Of a stretch of DNA of 32,742 bases, positions 7,223 to 13,967 are shown piece after piece (positions within the stretch are counted from its first letter, which is position 1; every line of letters begins with the position of its first letter). Both the position numbers and the translations under genes were made by a program. The notes beneath the pieces are model-generated. The model was given only the letters and a program-made list of their open reading frames with translations. It did no database searches and was not told the origin of the DNA. Source of the stretch: Tetragenococcus sp041859945 (lineage in GTDB: Bacteria > Bacillota > Bacilli > Lactobacillales > Enterococcaceae); the NCBI GenBank assembly GCA_041859945.1, contig JBFLGC010000028.1, positions 1-32,742 on the forward strand, written 5' to 3'.

Positions 7223-7771
7223 TCAAGCACCCATATGTTTTTGTTCAAAAATACTGGCAGTCGCCTTTTTCAGCGGGAAATAAATGAAGGAAACGATAAT
7301 AGCCGTCAAGCTAACATTGATGATCGTAGCTGGCAGCCTAGTAGCTGCAGCTAATAGAGCCGGTCGAAAGGATAGCCCCAAAAATAGCTGCGTCACTGTA
7401 TTTTTGATTTGGGTCATAAGTACTTTAGCCACGCCAGTCCCAGCTGCGATCACTAGGATCTGCCAAATTTTGGTGGGTTTCTTTTCAAAAAGGATAAACA
7501 TCCCCCAAGCGGCCGCACCGACCACAAAACTTTCTAAAATAAAATAAGGGGCCTCGGTTGCGTAGCCATTCATCACATCAAAAAGAAAAAAGCCGACGCC
7601 CGCTGCCAGTGATCCTTTAAAATAACCTAAAAATAAAACAGACAGCAGTAAAACGGCATTACCTAAATGGACAAAAGCACCTGTTGGTAAGGGGATCTTG
7701 ATCATCGTTCCAATAAAAGTAAGTGCCGCAAATACAGCCACCAAAACGATTGCCCGCGTATTATTTTTCAT
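7223..7771 (-). CDS. ECF transporter S component, probably for vitamin B6 (PdxU-like)
   Basis: This is the substrate-binding membrane subunit of an energy-coupling-factor vitamin importer. The 182-residue protein is almost entirely hydrophobic, with about six membrane segments. It has the S-component features FVHLGNAVLLLSVLFLGYFKG (33-53) and an acidic luminal turn FDVMNGYATEAPYF near 64-77. It overlaps the end of the kinase gene by 11 bases, indicating translational coupling. The neighbouring pyridoxal/HMP-type kinase and PdxR-like regulator suggest pyridoxine, pyridoxal or pyridoxamine as substrate. Hydroxymethylpyrimidine (HmpT-like) is the alternative. It needs EcfA, EcfA' and EcfT, which are not in the window. 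Confidence 0.8.
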   Translation of the reverse strand: MKNNTRAIVLVAVFAALTFIGTMIKIPLPTGAFVHLGNAVLLLSVLFLGYFKGSLAAGVGFFLFDVMNGYATEAPYFILESFVVGAAAWGMFILFEKKPTKIWQILVIAAGTGVAKVLMTQIKNTVTQLFLGLSFRPALLAAATRLPATIINVSLTAIIVSFIYFPLKKATASIFEQKHMGA

Positions 7772-8591
7772 TTTCCATCTTCATCCTTTCTTCTGCTTTT
7801 GTATAAGCACCGTGCCAAACATGTCCGACATACGGATTGATTTGGACTCCATGTTCGATCGCACTAGCCACAAAAGTCTTCGCTACATTTACTGCTTGAT
7901 ACACATCGGCACCTTTAGCAAGGCCAGCTGTGATGGCTGCAGCAAAGGTACACCCGGCACCATGATTCGTGTCAACGTCGATCAATTTTCCTTTTAACAG
8001 ATAATCATTTCGACCATCATAAAATAAATCGATTGCTTCTGGTGTGCGAAAACGACGACCACCCTTGATCACCACATTTTTAGGTCCCATTTTATAAATG
8101 ATCCGAGCAGCTTTTTTCATATCAGCGACCGTTGCCAAATCGCCAAGTTCTGATAAGATCCCCGCTTCAACTAAGTTTGGCGTGACGACTAAGGCTTGTG
8201 GAAGTAAGTATTGCTTGATCCCAGCCACACTTTTAGGTTGTAAGATTTGTGCGGTCCCTTTGCAAGCAATCACCGGATCGATCACAACTTTTTTCACGTG
8301 CTCTTTTTGAATAAACTCACTGGCCACAGCGATATTATTTTCATCGCCCATCATCCCAGTTTTCAAAGCATCGATCGGCCTTCCTGCAAAAACAGAGATC
8401 AATTGCTTTTTTAAAAGATTGCAAGGTAAGGTCGTTACCTCATGCTGCCAAGCCGATTCAGGATCCATCGTCACGATCGAAGTCACACTTGAAAAGCCGA
8501 AAACCCCGTATTCCTCAAAGGTTTTTAGGTCTGCTTGCAAGCCCGCTCCACCCGTTGAATCTGAGCCCGCGATCGTCAATGCTTTTTTCAT
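7761..8591 (-). CDS. pdxK: Pyridoxal/pyridoxine kinase of the ThiD-like family
   Basis: A ribokinase-fold kinase that phosphorylates B6 vitamers, or possibly hydroxymethylpyrimidine. I place the start at 8591 (MKKALTIAGSDSTGGAG), 276 residues, behind a GGAGGACGAGCG ribosome binding site. An in-frame extension to 8702 would run through the divergent promoter and is unlikely. The substrate loop AGSDSTGGAGLQADLKT is at 8-24, and the anion-hole motif NHGAGCTFAAAI is about three quarters along. The Cys in GAGCTF is typical of the Firmicute ThiD-like PdxK enzymes. A MocR/PdxR regulator on the opposite strand and an ECF S component behind it support B6 salvage. ThiD is the main alternative. Confidence 0.85.
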   Translation of the reverse strand: MKKALTIAGSDSTGGAGLQADLKTFEEYGVFGFSSVTSIVTMDPESAWQHEVTTLPCNLLKKQLISVFAGRPIDALKTGMMGDENNIAVASEFIQKEHVKKVVIDPVIACKGTAQILQPKSVAGIKQYLLPQALVVTPNLVEAGILSELGDLATVADMKKAARIIYKMGPKNVVIKGGRRFRTPEAIDLFYDGRNDYLLKGKLIDVDTNHGAGCTFAAAITAGLAKGADVYQAVNVAKTFVASAIEHGVQINPYVGHVWHGAYTKAEERMKMENEK

Positions 8592-8611
8592 CGCTCGTCC
8601 TCCTTTTTTAT

Positions 8612-8628
8612 TAGGTCTAGTATACCTA
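8612..8628. promoter_or_regulatory. Dyad over the pdxK -10 region
   Basis: TAGGT and ACCTA are separated by seven bases and overlap a minus-strand TATACT (8619-8624), a possible -10 for pdxK. No good -35 lies at the right distance, which suits an activator-dependent promoter. The same arms recur at 10148-10165 after the regulator gene. Use as an operator is inference. Confidence 0.4.
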
Positions 8629-8637
8629 TATTTGTGC

Positions 8638-8666
8638 TTGACTAAAACAGCCAATTGGACTATTTT
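8638..8666 (+). promoter_or_regulatory. Promoter of the MocR/PdxR-type regulator
   Basis: TTGACT, 17 bases, then TATTTT, ending 35 bases before the regulator ATG at 8701. The -35 is close to consensus and the -10 moderately so. It faces away from pdxK in a 109-base divergent region. Confidence 0.65.
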
Positions 8667-8680
8667 TAAGTCATCCAATT
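8653..8680. promoter_or_regulatory. Candidate PdxR operator
   Basis: An imperfect dyad with outer arms AATTGG (8653-8658) and CCAATT (8675-8680) and inner ACT/AGT halves. It overlaps the -10 of the regulator promoter and lies upstream of pdxK. That position would allow autorepression of the regulator together with control of pdxK, as known for MocR-family regulators. There is no direct evidence of binding. Confidence 0.45.
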
Positions 8681-8700
8681 TTTTACGAGGAGGAATCAGC

Positions 8701-10122
8701 ATGGATGAAAATTTAAAAAGTCAACCTCTTTATAAACAGATCGAAAATACTCTCATCACGCAGATCCAAACTGGTGAGTTATTGCCAGGCGACAAAATCG
8801 CTCCTGAAAGAGTCCTAGCCAAACGTTATCAAGTCAATCGTTCCACTGTCGTTCACGCTCTCGACGAATTGGTCGCAGCTGGCTGGATCGTGCGCAAACA
8901 AGGCAGTGGCACTCATGTTGCGCCAGGACGTTTTGGTAGTCGCCAATTTGTTTTCAACCAGTGGCGCCAATTTCTATCTGGTCCTTATTTAAAAGAGGAT
9001 CCCTACATCACTGCTATCCGTAAGCTTAAAGAGGAAAATAGTAGTATCGATCTTTATACCGGTGACCTTCCTAATGATTTGATCCCTGACTTTGTCTTTC
9101 CGTCTTTTTCTTGGCAAGAGATCCGACAAGAAGAACACCAATTGACAAATCTCGGCTATGGGCCCTTAAAAGCTGAACTCATTCTTTTTTTGCAAAAAGA
9201 ACTGCCAATAAAAGGCAACGATCAAGAGTTGTTGATCACTTCCGGTGCCACCCAAGCAAGTATTTTGCTGATGACCTTGTTACTTTCGGCCGGCGATGTT
9301 TTAGCAACGGAAGAGTCCTCTTTTCTTTTCTCATTGCCCTTATTTTCTTCCTTGCAAGTGCAATTGGTAGGAATCGCCCAAGATGCAGAAGGTTTATCAC
9401 CGACTGCTTTAGAAGTTGCCATTCAAAGTAAAAATATCCGACTTTTGTATTTGACACCCAATCACCAAAACCCAACAGGAAAAACCCTATCACTCAAACG
9501 TCGCAAAGAGATCTTAGCGCTTTGCCAGAAATACCATCTGCCAATTATTGAAGATGATGTCTTTCACGAACTCAGCTTTGCCAAAAACTTGCCAGCTTTA
9601 AAATCATTGGCTCCTGACCAAGTGATTTATATTGGTTCTTTATCAAAAATTTTTGGTGCTTCCATCAAAATCGGTTGGCTTTATGCTCCCAAAAATATGA
9701 TCAAAAGCCTGGCGATCGCTAAAGAACGTATGGACAATAATACCGAGCTTTTCCCGCAACTATTAGCCTATCACGCCTTATCTTCTGCAGTTTATCAAAC
9801 GCAACAACAAAAATTGACACAAGAATTAGCGCTGCGGAGTCATCATTTTGCAAGCTTACTAGAAGACTTTCAAGAGGATTGGCACTTTACTCCTATACAA
9901 GGGGGCCTTTATTACTGGCTCACTTGGAAACATCAAAAGCTTTCCCGCAAACAATGGTCAGACTTTCTAAAAGAAGGGTTGCTCGTAGCTCCTAGTTTTC
10001 TTTTTAGCAATGATAGCCAGTCCGTCCGCATCAACTACACACGGCTCTCATCAGACCAATACGCAGAATTTCGTGAACGTTTCAAAAGGATCACTCAAGC
10101 CTGGAAAACATTGGAAATTTGA
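8701..10122 (+). CDS. pdxR: MocR-family GntR/aminotransferase regulator, PdxR-like
   Basis: MocR regulators join a winged-helix DNA-binding domain to a fold-type I aminotransferase domain that senses PLP. I start at 8701 (MDENLKSQPLYKQIENTLIT), giving 473 residues, behind GAGGAGGAATCAGC. The GntR helix-turn-helix covers about 8-75 (LPGDKIAPERVLAKRYQVNR). The aminotransferase domain has NHQNPTG at 254-260, EDDVFHEL at 284-291 and the PLP lysine in SLSK at Lys316. An upstream in-frame extension to 8419 runs antisense through pdxK and is rejected. Divergence from pdxK and the B6 S component supports a PdxR role. The targets are inferred. Confidence 0.85.
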   Translation: MDENLKSQPLYKQIENTLITQIQTGELLPGDKIAPERVLAKRYQVNRSTVVHALDELVAAGWIVRKQGSGTHVAPGRFGSRQFVFNQWRQFLSGPYLKEDPYITAIRKLKEENSSIDLYTGDLPNDLIPDFVFPSFSWQEIRQEEHQLTNLGYGPLKAELILFLQKELPIKGNDQELLITSGATQASILLMTLLLSAGDVLATEESSFLFSLPLFSSLQVQLVGIAQDAEGLSPTALEVAIQSKNIRLLYLTPNHQNPTGKTLSLKRRKEILALCQKYHLPIIEDDVFHELSFAKNLPALKSLAPDQVIYIGSLSKIFGASIKIGWLYAPKNMIKSLAIAKERMDNNTELFPQLLAYHALSSAVYQTQQQKLTQELALRSHHFASLLEDFQEDWHFTPIQGGLYYWLTWKHQKLSRKQWSDFLKEGLLVAPSFLFSNDSQSVRINYTRLSSDQYAEFRERFKRITQAWKTLEI

Positions 10123-10137
10123 ATTTTGATCAAAACT

Positions 10138-10175
10138 AGATTTGACATAGGTAGCTATTGACCTAGGTCAGATCT
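10138..10175. promoter_or_regulatory. Long imperfect dyad downstream of the PdxR-like gene
   Basis: The arms AGAT-T-TGAC-A-TAGGT and ACCTA-G-GTCA-G-ATCT are separated by eight bases, giving 13 pairs with one G-T and one mismatch. It starts 15 bases after the regulator stop. No T-run follows on the plus strand, so a terminator is doubtful. The TAGGT/ACCTA core also occurs over the pdxK promoter. Function unknown. Confidence 0.4.
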
Positions 10176-10208
10176 GAAAACAAAAACCTGTCGTATAAGG
10201 GCATGCAA

Positions 10209-10241
10209 AAAGGACTTCTGCTAAAATCACAGAAGTCCTTT
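10209..10241 (-). terminator. Intrinsic terminator of the PTS EIIC operon
   Basis: A perfect 12-bp stem (AAAGGACTTCTG and its complement) with a 9-base loop. On the minus strand it is followed by five Ts. It starts 11 bases after the EIIC stop codon. On the plus strand the T-run is only three bases, so it would terminate the regulator gene less well. Confidence 0.85.
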
Positions 10242-10252
10242 GAACGTTTCAT

Positions 10253-11614
10253 TTATTCTTCAGCTAATTCAGCCGCTTTGGCTTGTTCTTGAGCCAGCAA
10301 CCGTTTGTCATAGGCGCGGACAAAGGGAAGGTAGATGAAGAACGCGACGACGGCCCCCAGTACGGCAACAACAGCGGCTTTCCAATCGCCACCTGATCCG
10401 ACAAAAGCACCGATACCCACTGGCGATGGCCATGGCATTTGGGCAATCATCGGTTTGATGATCTCAAATTTGATTGCAAAGTAAGCAATCGAAGCAGAAG
10501 CCATAGGAGCTAAGAAAAATGGCACAGCCATGAAGGGATTGTAAATCAATGGTAGCCCAAAAATCAGTGGTTCATTGATATTGAACAAAGCGGGAACGAG
10601 CTCGGCTTTTCCTAAAACTTTCATTTGTTCAGATTTTGCCATATAGATCATAAAGAAAGTCAGGCCCAGTGTCGCTCCCGAACCACCGACCGTTACATAA
10701 GCATTATTAAATTCACCTGCCAAAGGATAATTAGCTCCTGCAGCATTGGCGGCCATATTATTCAATACGATCGGGCTTAACAAAGACATGATAATATTAG
10801 CGCCATGGATCCCAACTAGCCATAAGGCATGGACCAAGAAATAAATGACCATGATCCCTAACCAACTGTTCGTAATTTTCGTTACAAAGCCAAATGGGAT
10901 CGCTACGATTTCGAAAATATCGGTCCCAGCTAAAAGTAGTAAACCGTTAAGAATAATCACAACAAAGGCAACAATAAATGTGGGGATCAATGCAGTAAAA
11001 GCTCTGGAAACACCCGGTGGCACAACATCAGGCATCTTGATGACCCAGTTTTTAGCCACACATAAACGATAAATTTGTACAGCAATGATCGCCATAATGA
11101 TCCCCGTAAAAATCCCAATTGTCCCTAGACGAGTCACCCCATCACCGCCGATTTCCCAACCATTGATTTTACTGGCATCTAAATCAGTGACTCGGGCAAC
11201 AGAACCATCTTGAATCATTAATTGCGGTAAAGTCATGAAAAAGGCAAACATCGATAATAGCGCACCATTTAAGGGATTCAAGTCCAGTTTTTGTTCTTGC
11301 GCTAAAATCCGTGTATATTCATAACCTAAAACAATACAAAAATACAAAGCCAGAATCCCCATTGTAGCGCTGTTGGCTAACATGTACAATTGGCTAACTT
11401 TGAAAAACGATGCTTCAAAAAATCCTTCTAGTGGTGGAAAAGCGACCGGTAAAACATTTAATACAAGAAACATCGAGCCAACGATAGTAAATGGGATCGA
11501 GGCCATCCCAGCACCCATGATTGCTTGCACGATATTGAAGGTGGCGACCTTTCCCAAAGGCCCCATCAACTTTGTTTCAAAAAATTGAAATAATTTATTA
11601 TTTGATCCATCCAT
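10253..11614 (-). CDS. celB: PTS lactose/cellobiose-family EIIC permease
   Basis: EIIC forms the membrane channel that imports and presents a sugar, usually a beta-glucoside or chitobiose, for phosphorylation by EIIB. The 453-residue protein has about ten membrane segments, PPGVSRAF at 199-206, LWLVGIHGANI at 264-274 and the signature NINEPLIFGLP at 345-355 with the conserved Glu. Length matches the family. No EIIA, EIIB or glycosidase gene is adjacent, so it must borrow those proteins or act otherwise. It follows the small membrane protein by 13 bases in one operon. The gene symbol indicates family, not a proven substrate. Confidence 0.85.
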   Translation of the reverse strand: MDGSNNKLFQFFETKLMGPLGKVATFNIVQAIMGAGMASIPFTIVGSMFLVLNVLPVAFPPLEGFFEASFFKVSQLYMLANSATMGILALYFCIVLGYEYTRILAQEQKLDLNPLNGALLSMFAFFMTLPQLMIQDGSVARVTDLDASKINGWEIGGDGVTRLGTIGIFTGIIMAIIAVQIYRLCVAKNWVIKMPDVVPPGVSRAFTALIPTFIVAFVVIILNGLLLLAGTDIFEIVAIPFGFVTKITNSWLGIMVIYFLVHALWLVGIHGANIIMSLLSPIVLNNMAANAAGANYPLAGEFNNAYVTVGGSGATLGLTFFMIYMAKSEQMKVLGKAELVPALFNINEPLIFGLPLIYNPFMAVPFFLAPMASASIAYFAIKFEIIKPMIAQMPWPSPVGIGAFVGSGGDWKAAVVAVLGAVVAFFIYLPFVRAYDKRLLAQEQAKAAELAEE

Positions 11615-11627
11615 CTACATTCACTCC

Positions 11628-12134
11628 TTATTTAGCTTTTTCGAAAGCCAGCATTCGTTGATAATGCTTGTCGCCATTTGCAGCGATCAATTTAATACGG
11701 TGAATACATAGGTAGGCTAACAAGCCGCCTACAAATAAAATAGCTGAAAAAATAATGCGGGTGGAAACTACCTTTGTAAAAAATGGGAATAGATAAGAAA
11801 AACCGATATTTCCTAACGAAATGACAATAAGCACTAAGTTTACACACATTTGGCTCCAAAAATAAATACGATTAAAATGCAGCTGTTGAAAAACGAGTCT
11901 TCGTTTGTCACCATAAAGTTTCACATGTTCTGCGATTGCTGGTAAACTCAAGACCAACAAACCAGCAGGAAGAATCATCCCCGTAAAATTCCCACCCAGA
12001 TAAAGACCTAAGACCCAATATAGATTTGAAAAAAAGAAAAGTGCAAGTAAATAACGTAACAACATATACCGTTGGAAACGAAAATTTTGAATCGATGTTT
12101 TCTTACTTAATTCTTCTCGTTTTGTTTTGTCCAT
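11628..12134 (-). CDS. Membrane protein of unknown function upstream of EIIC
   Basis: I place the start at 12134 (MDKTKREELSKKTSIQNFRF), 168 residues, because AAAGGAGGAAACT sits directly before it. An in-frame ATG at 12179 lacks such a site. The protein has a charged N-terminus of ~30 residues and then four to five hydrophobic segments (about 30-50, 56-75, 95-115, 125-145), ending in a basic/acidic tail. I recognise no named domain. The operon with the EIIC gene (13-base gap) suggests a role tied to that permease. Confidence 0.7.
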   Translation of the reverse strand: MDKTKREELSKKTSIQNFRFQRYMLLRYLLALFFFSNLYWVLGLYLGGNFTGMILPAGLLVLSLPAIAEHVKLYGDKRRLVFQQLHFNRIYFWSQMCVNLVLIVISLGNIGFSYLFPFFTKVVSTRIIFSAILFVGGLLAYLCIHRIKLIAANGDKHYQRMLAFEKAK

Positions 12135-12193
12135 AGTTTCCTCCTTTCCATCAAATTGCCAATTGTCGATCGTCCTCACTATTCCCTATCTAT

Positions 12194-12222
12194 ATGATAA
12201 AAGCGTTTTCCTTAATAAGCAA
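12194..12222 (-). promoter_or_regulatory. Promoter of the EIIC operon
   Basis: On the minus strand: TTGCTT, 17 bases, then TATCAT. It ends about 60 bases before the start codon of the membrane protein. A cre-like element lies in the spacer. Confidence 0.65.
12198..12211. promoter_or_regulatory. Candidate catabolite-responsive element (cre)
   Basis: TAAAAGCGTTTTCC fits the CcpA consensus TGWAANCGNTNWCA at 12 of 14 positions, with an intact core CG and flanking A/T arms. It lies between the -35 and -10 of the EIIC operon promoter, a typical place for CcpA repression of sugar PTS genes. Confidence 0.5.
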
Positions 12223-12382
12223 GTAAAAAATTCTCACTTCACAACAAAGCTTCAAAAAAATGTGTCTATTTCTGACCAAAGCCCAGCTACAGCTTTCCAC
12301 TAGAACTTATTTTTAGATTTAGAAATTGAAGGAGCGATCAGGCAGTGCAAACTTGCCATTTCTCCCCCCATATTATCAAAAA

Positions 12383-12529
12383 GGTTGCTACTTTTGACCC
12401 TAGTAACAGCCATAGATTCCTTTTTTCTCCGTTTTAATTGGATCAGGCTTTCTATGGTTGTTACTTCGTCATTTCAACAACCATAGATTTTTTTACGGTT
12501 GCTACTTTTGACTAGTAACAACCATAGAT
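12383..12529. repeat. Array of related hairpin repeats downstream of tuf
   Basis: Two direct copies of GGTTGCTACTTTTGAC followed by TAGTAACARCCATAGAT lie at 12383-12417 and 12497-12529; each can fold (GGTTGCTAC against GTAACARCC). Between them, 12451-12487 is a perfect 12-bp inverted repeat built from the same CCATAGA/TCTATGG words. Only hairpin DNA occupies this intergenic region; I see no gene. Confidence 0.75.
12451..12494 (+). terminator. Plus-strand intrinsic terminator with no upstream plus-strand gene
   Basis: A 12-bp perfect stem (TCTATGGTTGTT and its complement) with a 13-base loop is followed by seven Ts on the plus strand. The nearest upstream plus-strand gene ends at 10122. It therefore either blocks antisense transcription into tuf or ends an unannotated small RNA. 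Confidence 0.6.
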
Positions 12530-12575
12530 AGATCGAGCTTTGACCGTTGCTCAAAAGATATACTTCCTTAATAGC

Positions 12576-12612
12576 AAAAAAAATCTCTATCTGAAATAAA
12601 TCAGATAGAGAT
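12576..12612 (-). terminator. Intrinsic terminator of the str operon (tuf)
   Basis: A perfect 12-bp stem (ATCTCTATCTGA and its complement) with a 6-base loop is followed on the minus strand by a run of eight Ts. It begins 17 bases after the tuf stop codon. Confidence 0.92.
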
Positions 12613-12629
12613 CATTACTTGTTCTGAAA

Positions 12630-13817
12630 TTAAGCTTCGATTGCAGAAACAACACCTGAACCAACAGTACGGCCGCCTTCACGAACAGAGAAACGAGTTC
12701 CTTCTTCGATAGCGATCGGGTGGATCAGTTCAACTTCCATGGTTACGTTATCGCCAGGCATTACCATTTCAGTTCCTTCTGGTAATTCAACGACACCCGT
12801 AACATCAGTTGTACGGAAGTAGAATTGAGGACGATAGTTTGAGAAGAATGGCGTATGACGGCCACCTTCTTCTTTTGTCAATACGTAAACTTCAGCAGAA
12901 AATTTTGTATGGGGTGTGATCGTACCAGGTTTAGCTAATACTTGACCACGTTCCACTTCTTCACGAGCGATCCCACGAAGTAAAGTACCGATATTGTCGC
13001 CTGCTTCAGCATAATCCAACAATTTACGGAACATTTCTACGCCGGTAACCGTCGTTTTCTTCGTATCATCTGCAATACCAACGATTTCAACTTCATCGCC
13101 GACTTTGACAGTACCACGTTCAACACGACCTGTAGCAACAGTCCCACGACCAGTGATCGAGAATACATCTTCCACTGGCATCATGAATGGTTTGTCAGTA
13201 TCACGAACTGGAGTTGGGATATAAGTATCCACAGCATCCATCAAGTCCAAAATCTTTTGTTCGTATGCTGGATCGCCTTCCAAAGCTTTCAAAGCTGAAC
13301 CAGTGATAACTGGAATATCGTCGCCTGGGAAGTCATATTCAGTCAACAAATCGCGAACTTCCATTTCAACTAATTCAAGTAATTCTTCGTCGTCCACCAT
13401 ATCCATTTTGTTCAAGAAAACAACGATATAAGGAACGCCAACGTTACGAGAAAGTAAGATGTGTTCACGTGTTTGAGGCATAGGACCATCAGCAGCAGAT
13501 ACTACTAAGATAGCTCCATCCATTTGAGCAGCACCAGTGATCATGTTTTTAACATAGTCCGCGTGCCCTGGGCAGTCCACGTGGGCATAGTGACGAGTTG
13601 CTGTTTCATATTCCACGTGAGAAGTATTGATCGTGATACCACGTTCACGTTCTTCTGGAGCACCATCGATTTGTGCATATGATTCAGCTTTAGCAAGACC
13701 TTGTTTTGCCAAAACAGTTGTGATTGCTGCAGTTAAAGTTGTTTTACCATGGTCAACGTGTCCGATTGTCCCGATGTTAACATGGGGTTTGGAACGGTCA
13801 TATTTTTCTTTTGCCAT
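12630..13817 (-). CDS. tuf: Elongation factor Tu
   Basis: EF-Tu is the GTPase that delivers aminoacyl-tRNA to the ribosomal A site. It is 395 residues, normal for Lactobacillales. The nucleotide-binding motifs GHVDHGKT (19-26), DCPGHADY (about 81-88) and NKMD (about 136-139) are all intact, followed by the two beta-barrel domains. It is the last gene of the str operon, has an AGGAGG ribosome binding site and its own upstream promoter, and ends at a strong terminator. Confidence 0.99.
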   Translation of the reverse strand: MAKEKYDRSKPHVNIGTIGHVDHGKTTLTAAITTVLAKQGLAKAESYAQIDGAPEERERGITINTSHVEYETATRHYAHVDCPGHADYVKNMITGAAQMDGAILVVSAADGPMPQTREHILLSRNVGVPYIVVFLNKMDMVDDEELLELVEMEVRDLLTEYDFPGDDIPVITGSALKALEGDPAYEQKILDLMDAVDTYIPTPVRDTDKPFMMPVEDVFSITGRGTVATGRVERGTVKVGDEVEIVGIADDTKKTTVTGVEMFRKLLDYAEAGDNIGTLLRGIAREEVERGQVLAKPGTITPHTKFSAEVYVLTKEEGGRHTPFFSNYRPQFYFRTTDVTGVVELPEGTEMVMPGDNVTMEVELIHPIAIEEGTRFSVREGGRTVGSGVVSAIEA

Positions 13818-13893
13818 TTTAAATTGTTCCTCCTAAAAACTTTTTTGTTTATTTGATAGGTAGGAGATCCCAAAAGTTCCCCTTGCCCATATC

Positions 13894-13922
13894 ATTATAG
13901 TTCATTGTACACGAAAAATCAT
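13894..13922 (-). promoter_or_regulatory. Internal promoter of tuf
   Basis: On the minus strand: ATGATT, 17 bases, then a perfect TATAAT, in the 150-base gap between fusA and tuf. The -35 is weak. A separate tuf promoter is common in bacteria. No terminator is visible after fusA, so tuf is probably also read from the operon promoter. Confidence 0.5.
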
Positions 13923-13967
13923 AAAAAATATAGTTATTTGCTACAATTATCCGTGCCTTTTTTAAGA

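Noticed and set aside
8419..8700. N-terminal extension of the MocR regulator
   Set aside because: It runs antisense through pdxK and across the divergent promoter; the family N-terminus and ribosome binding site support 8701.
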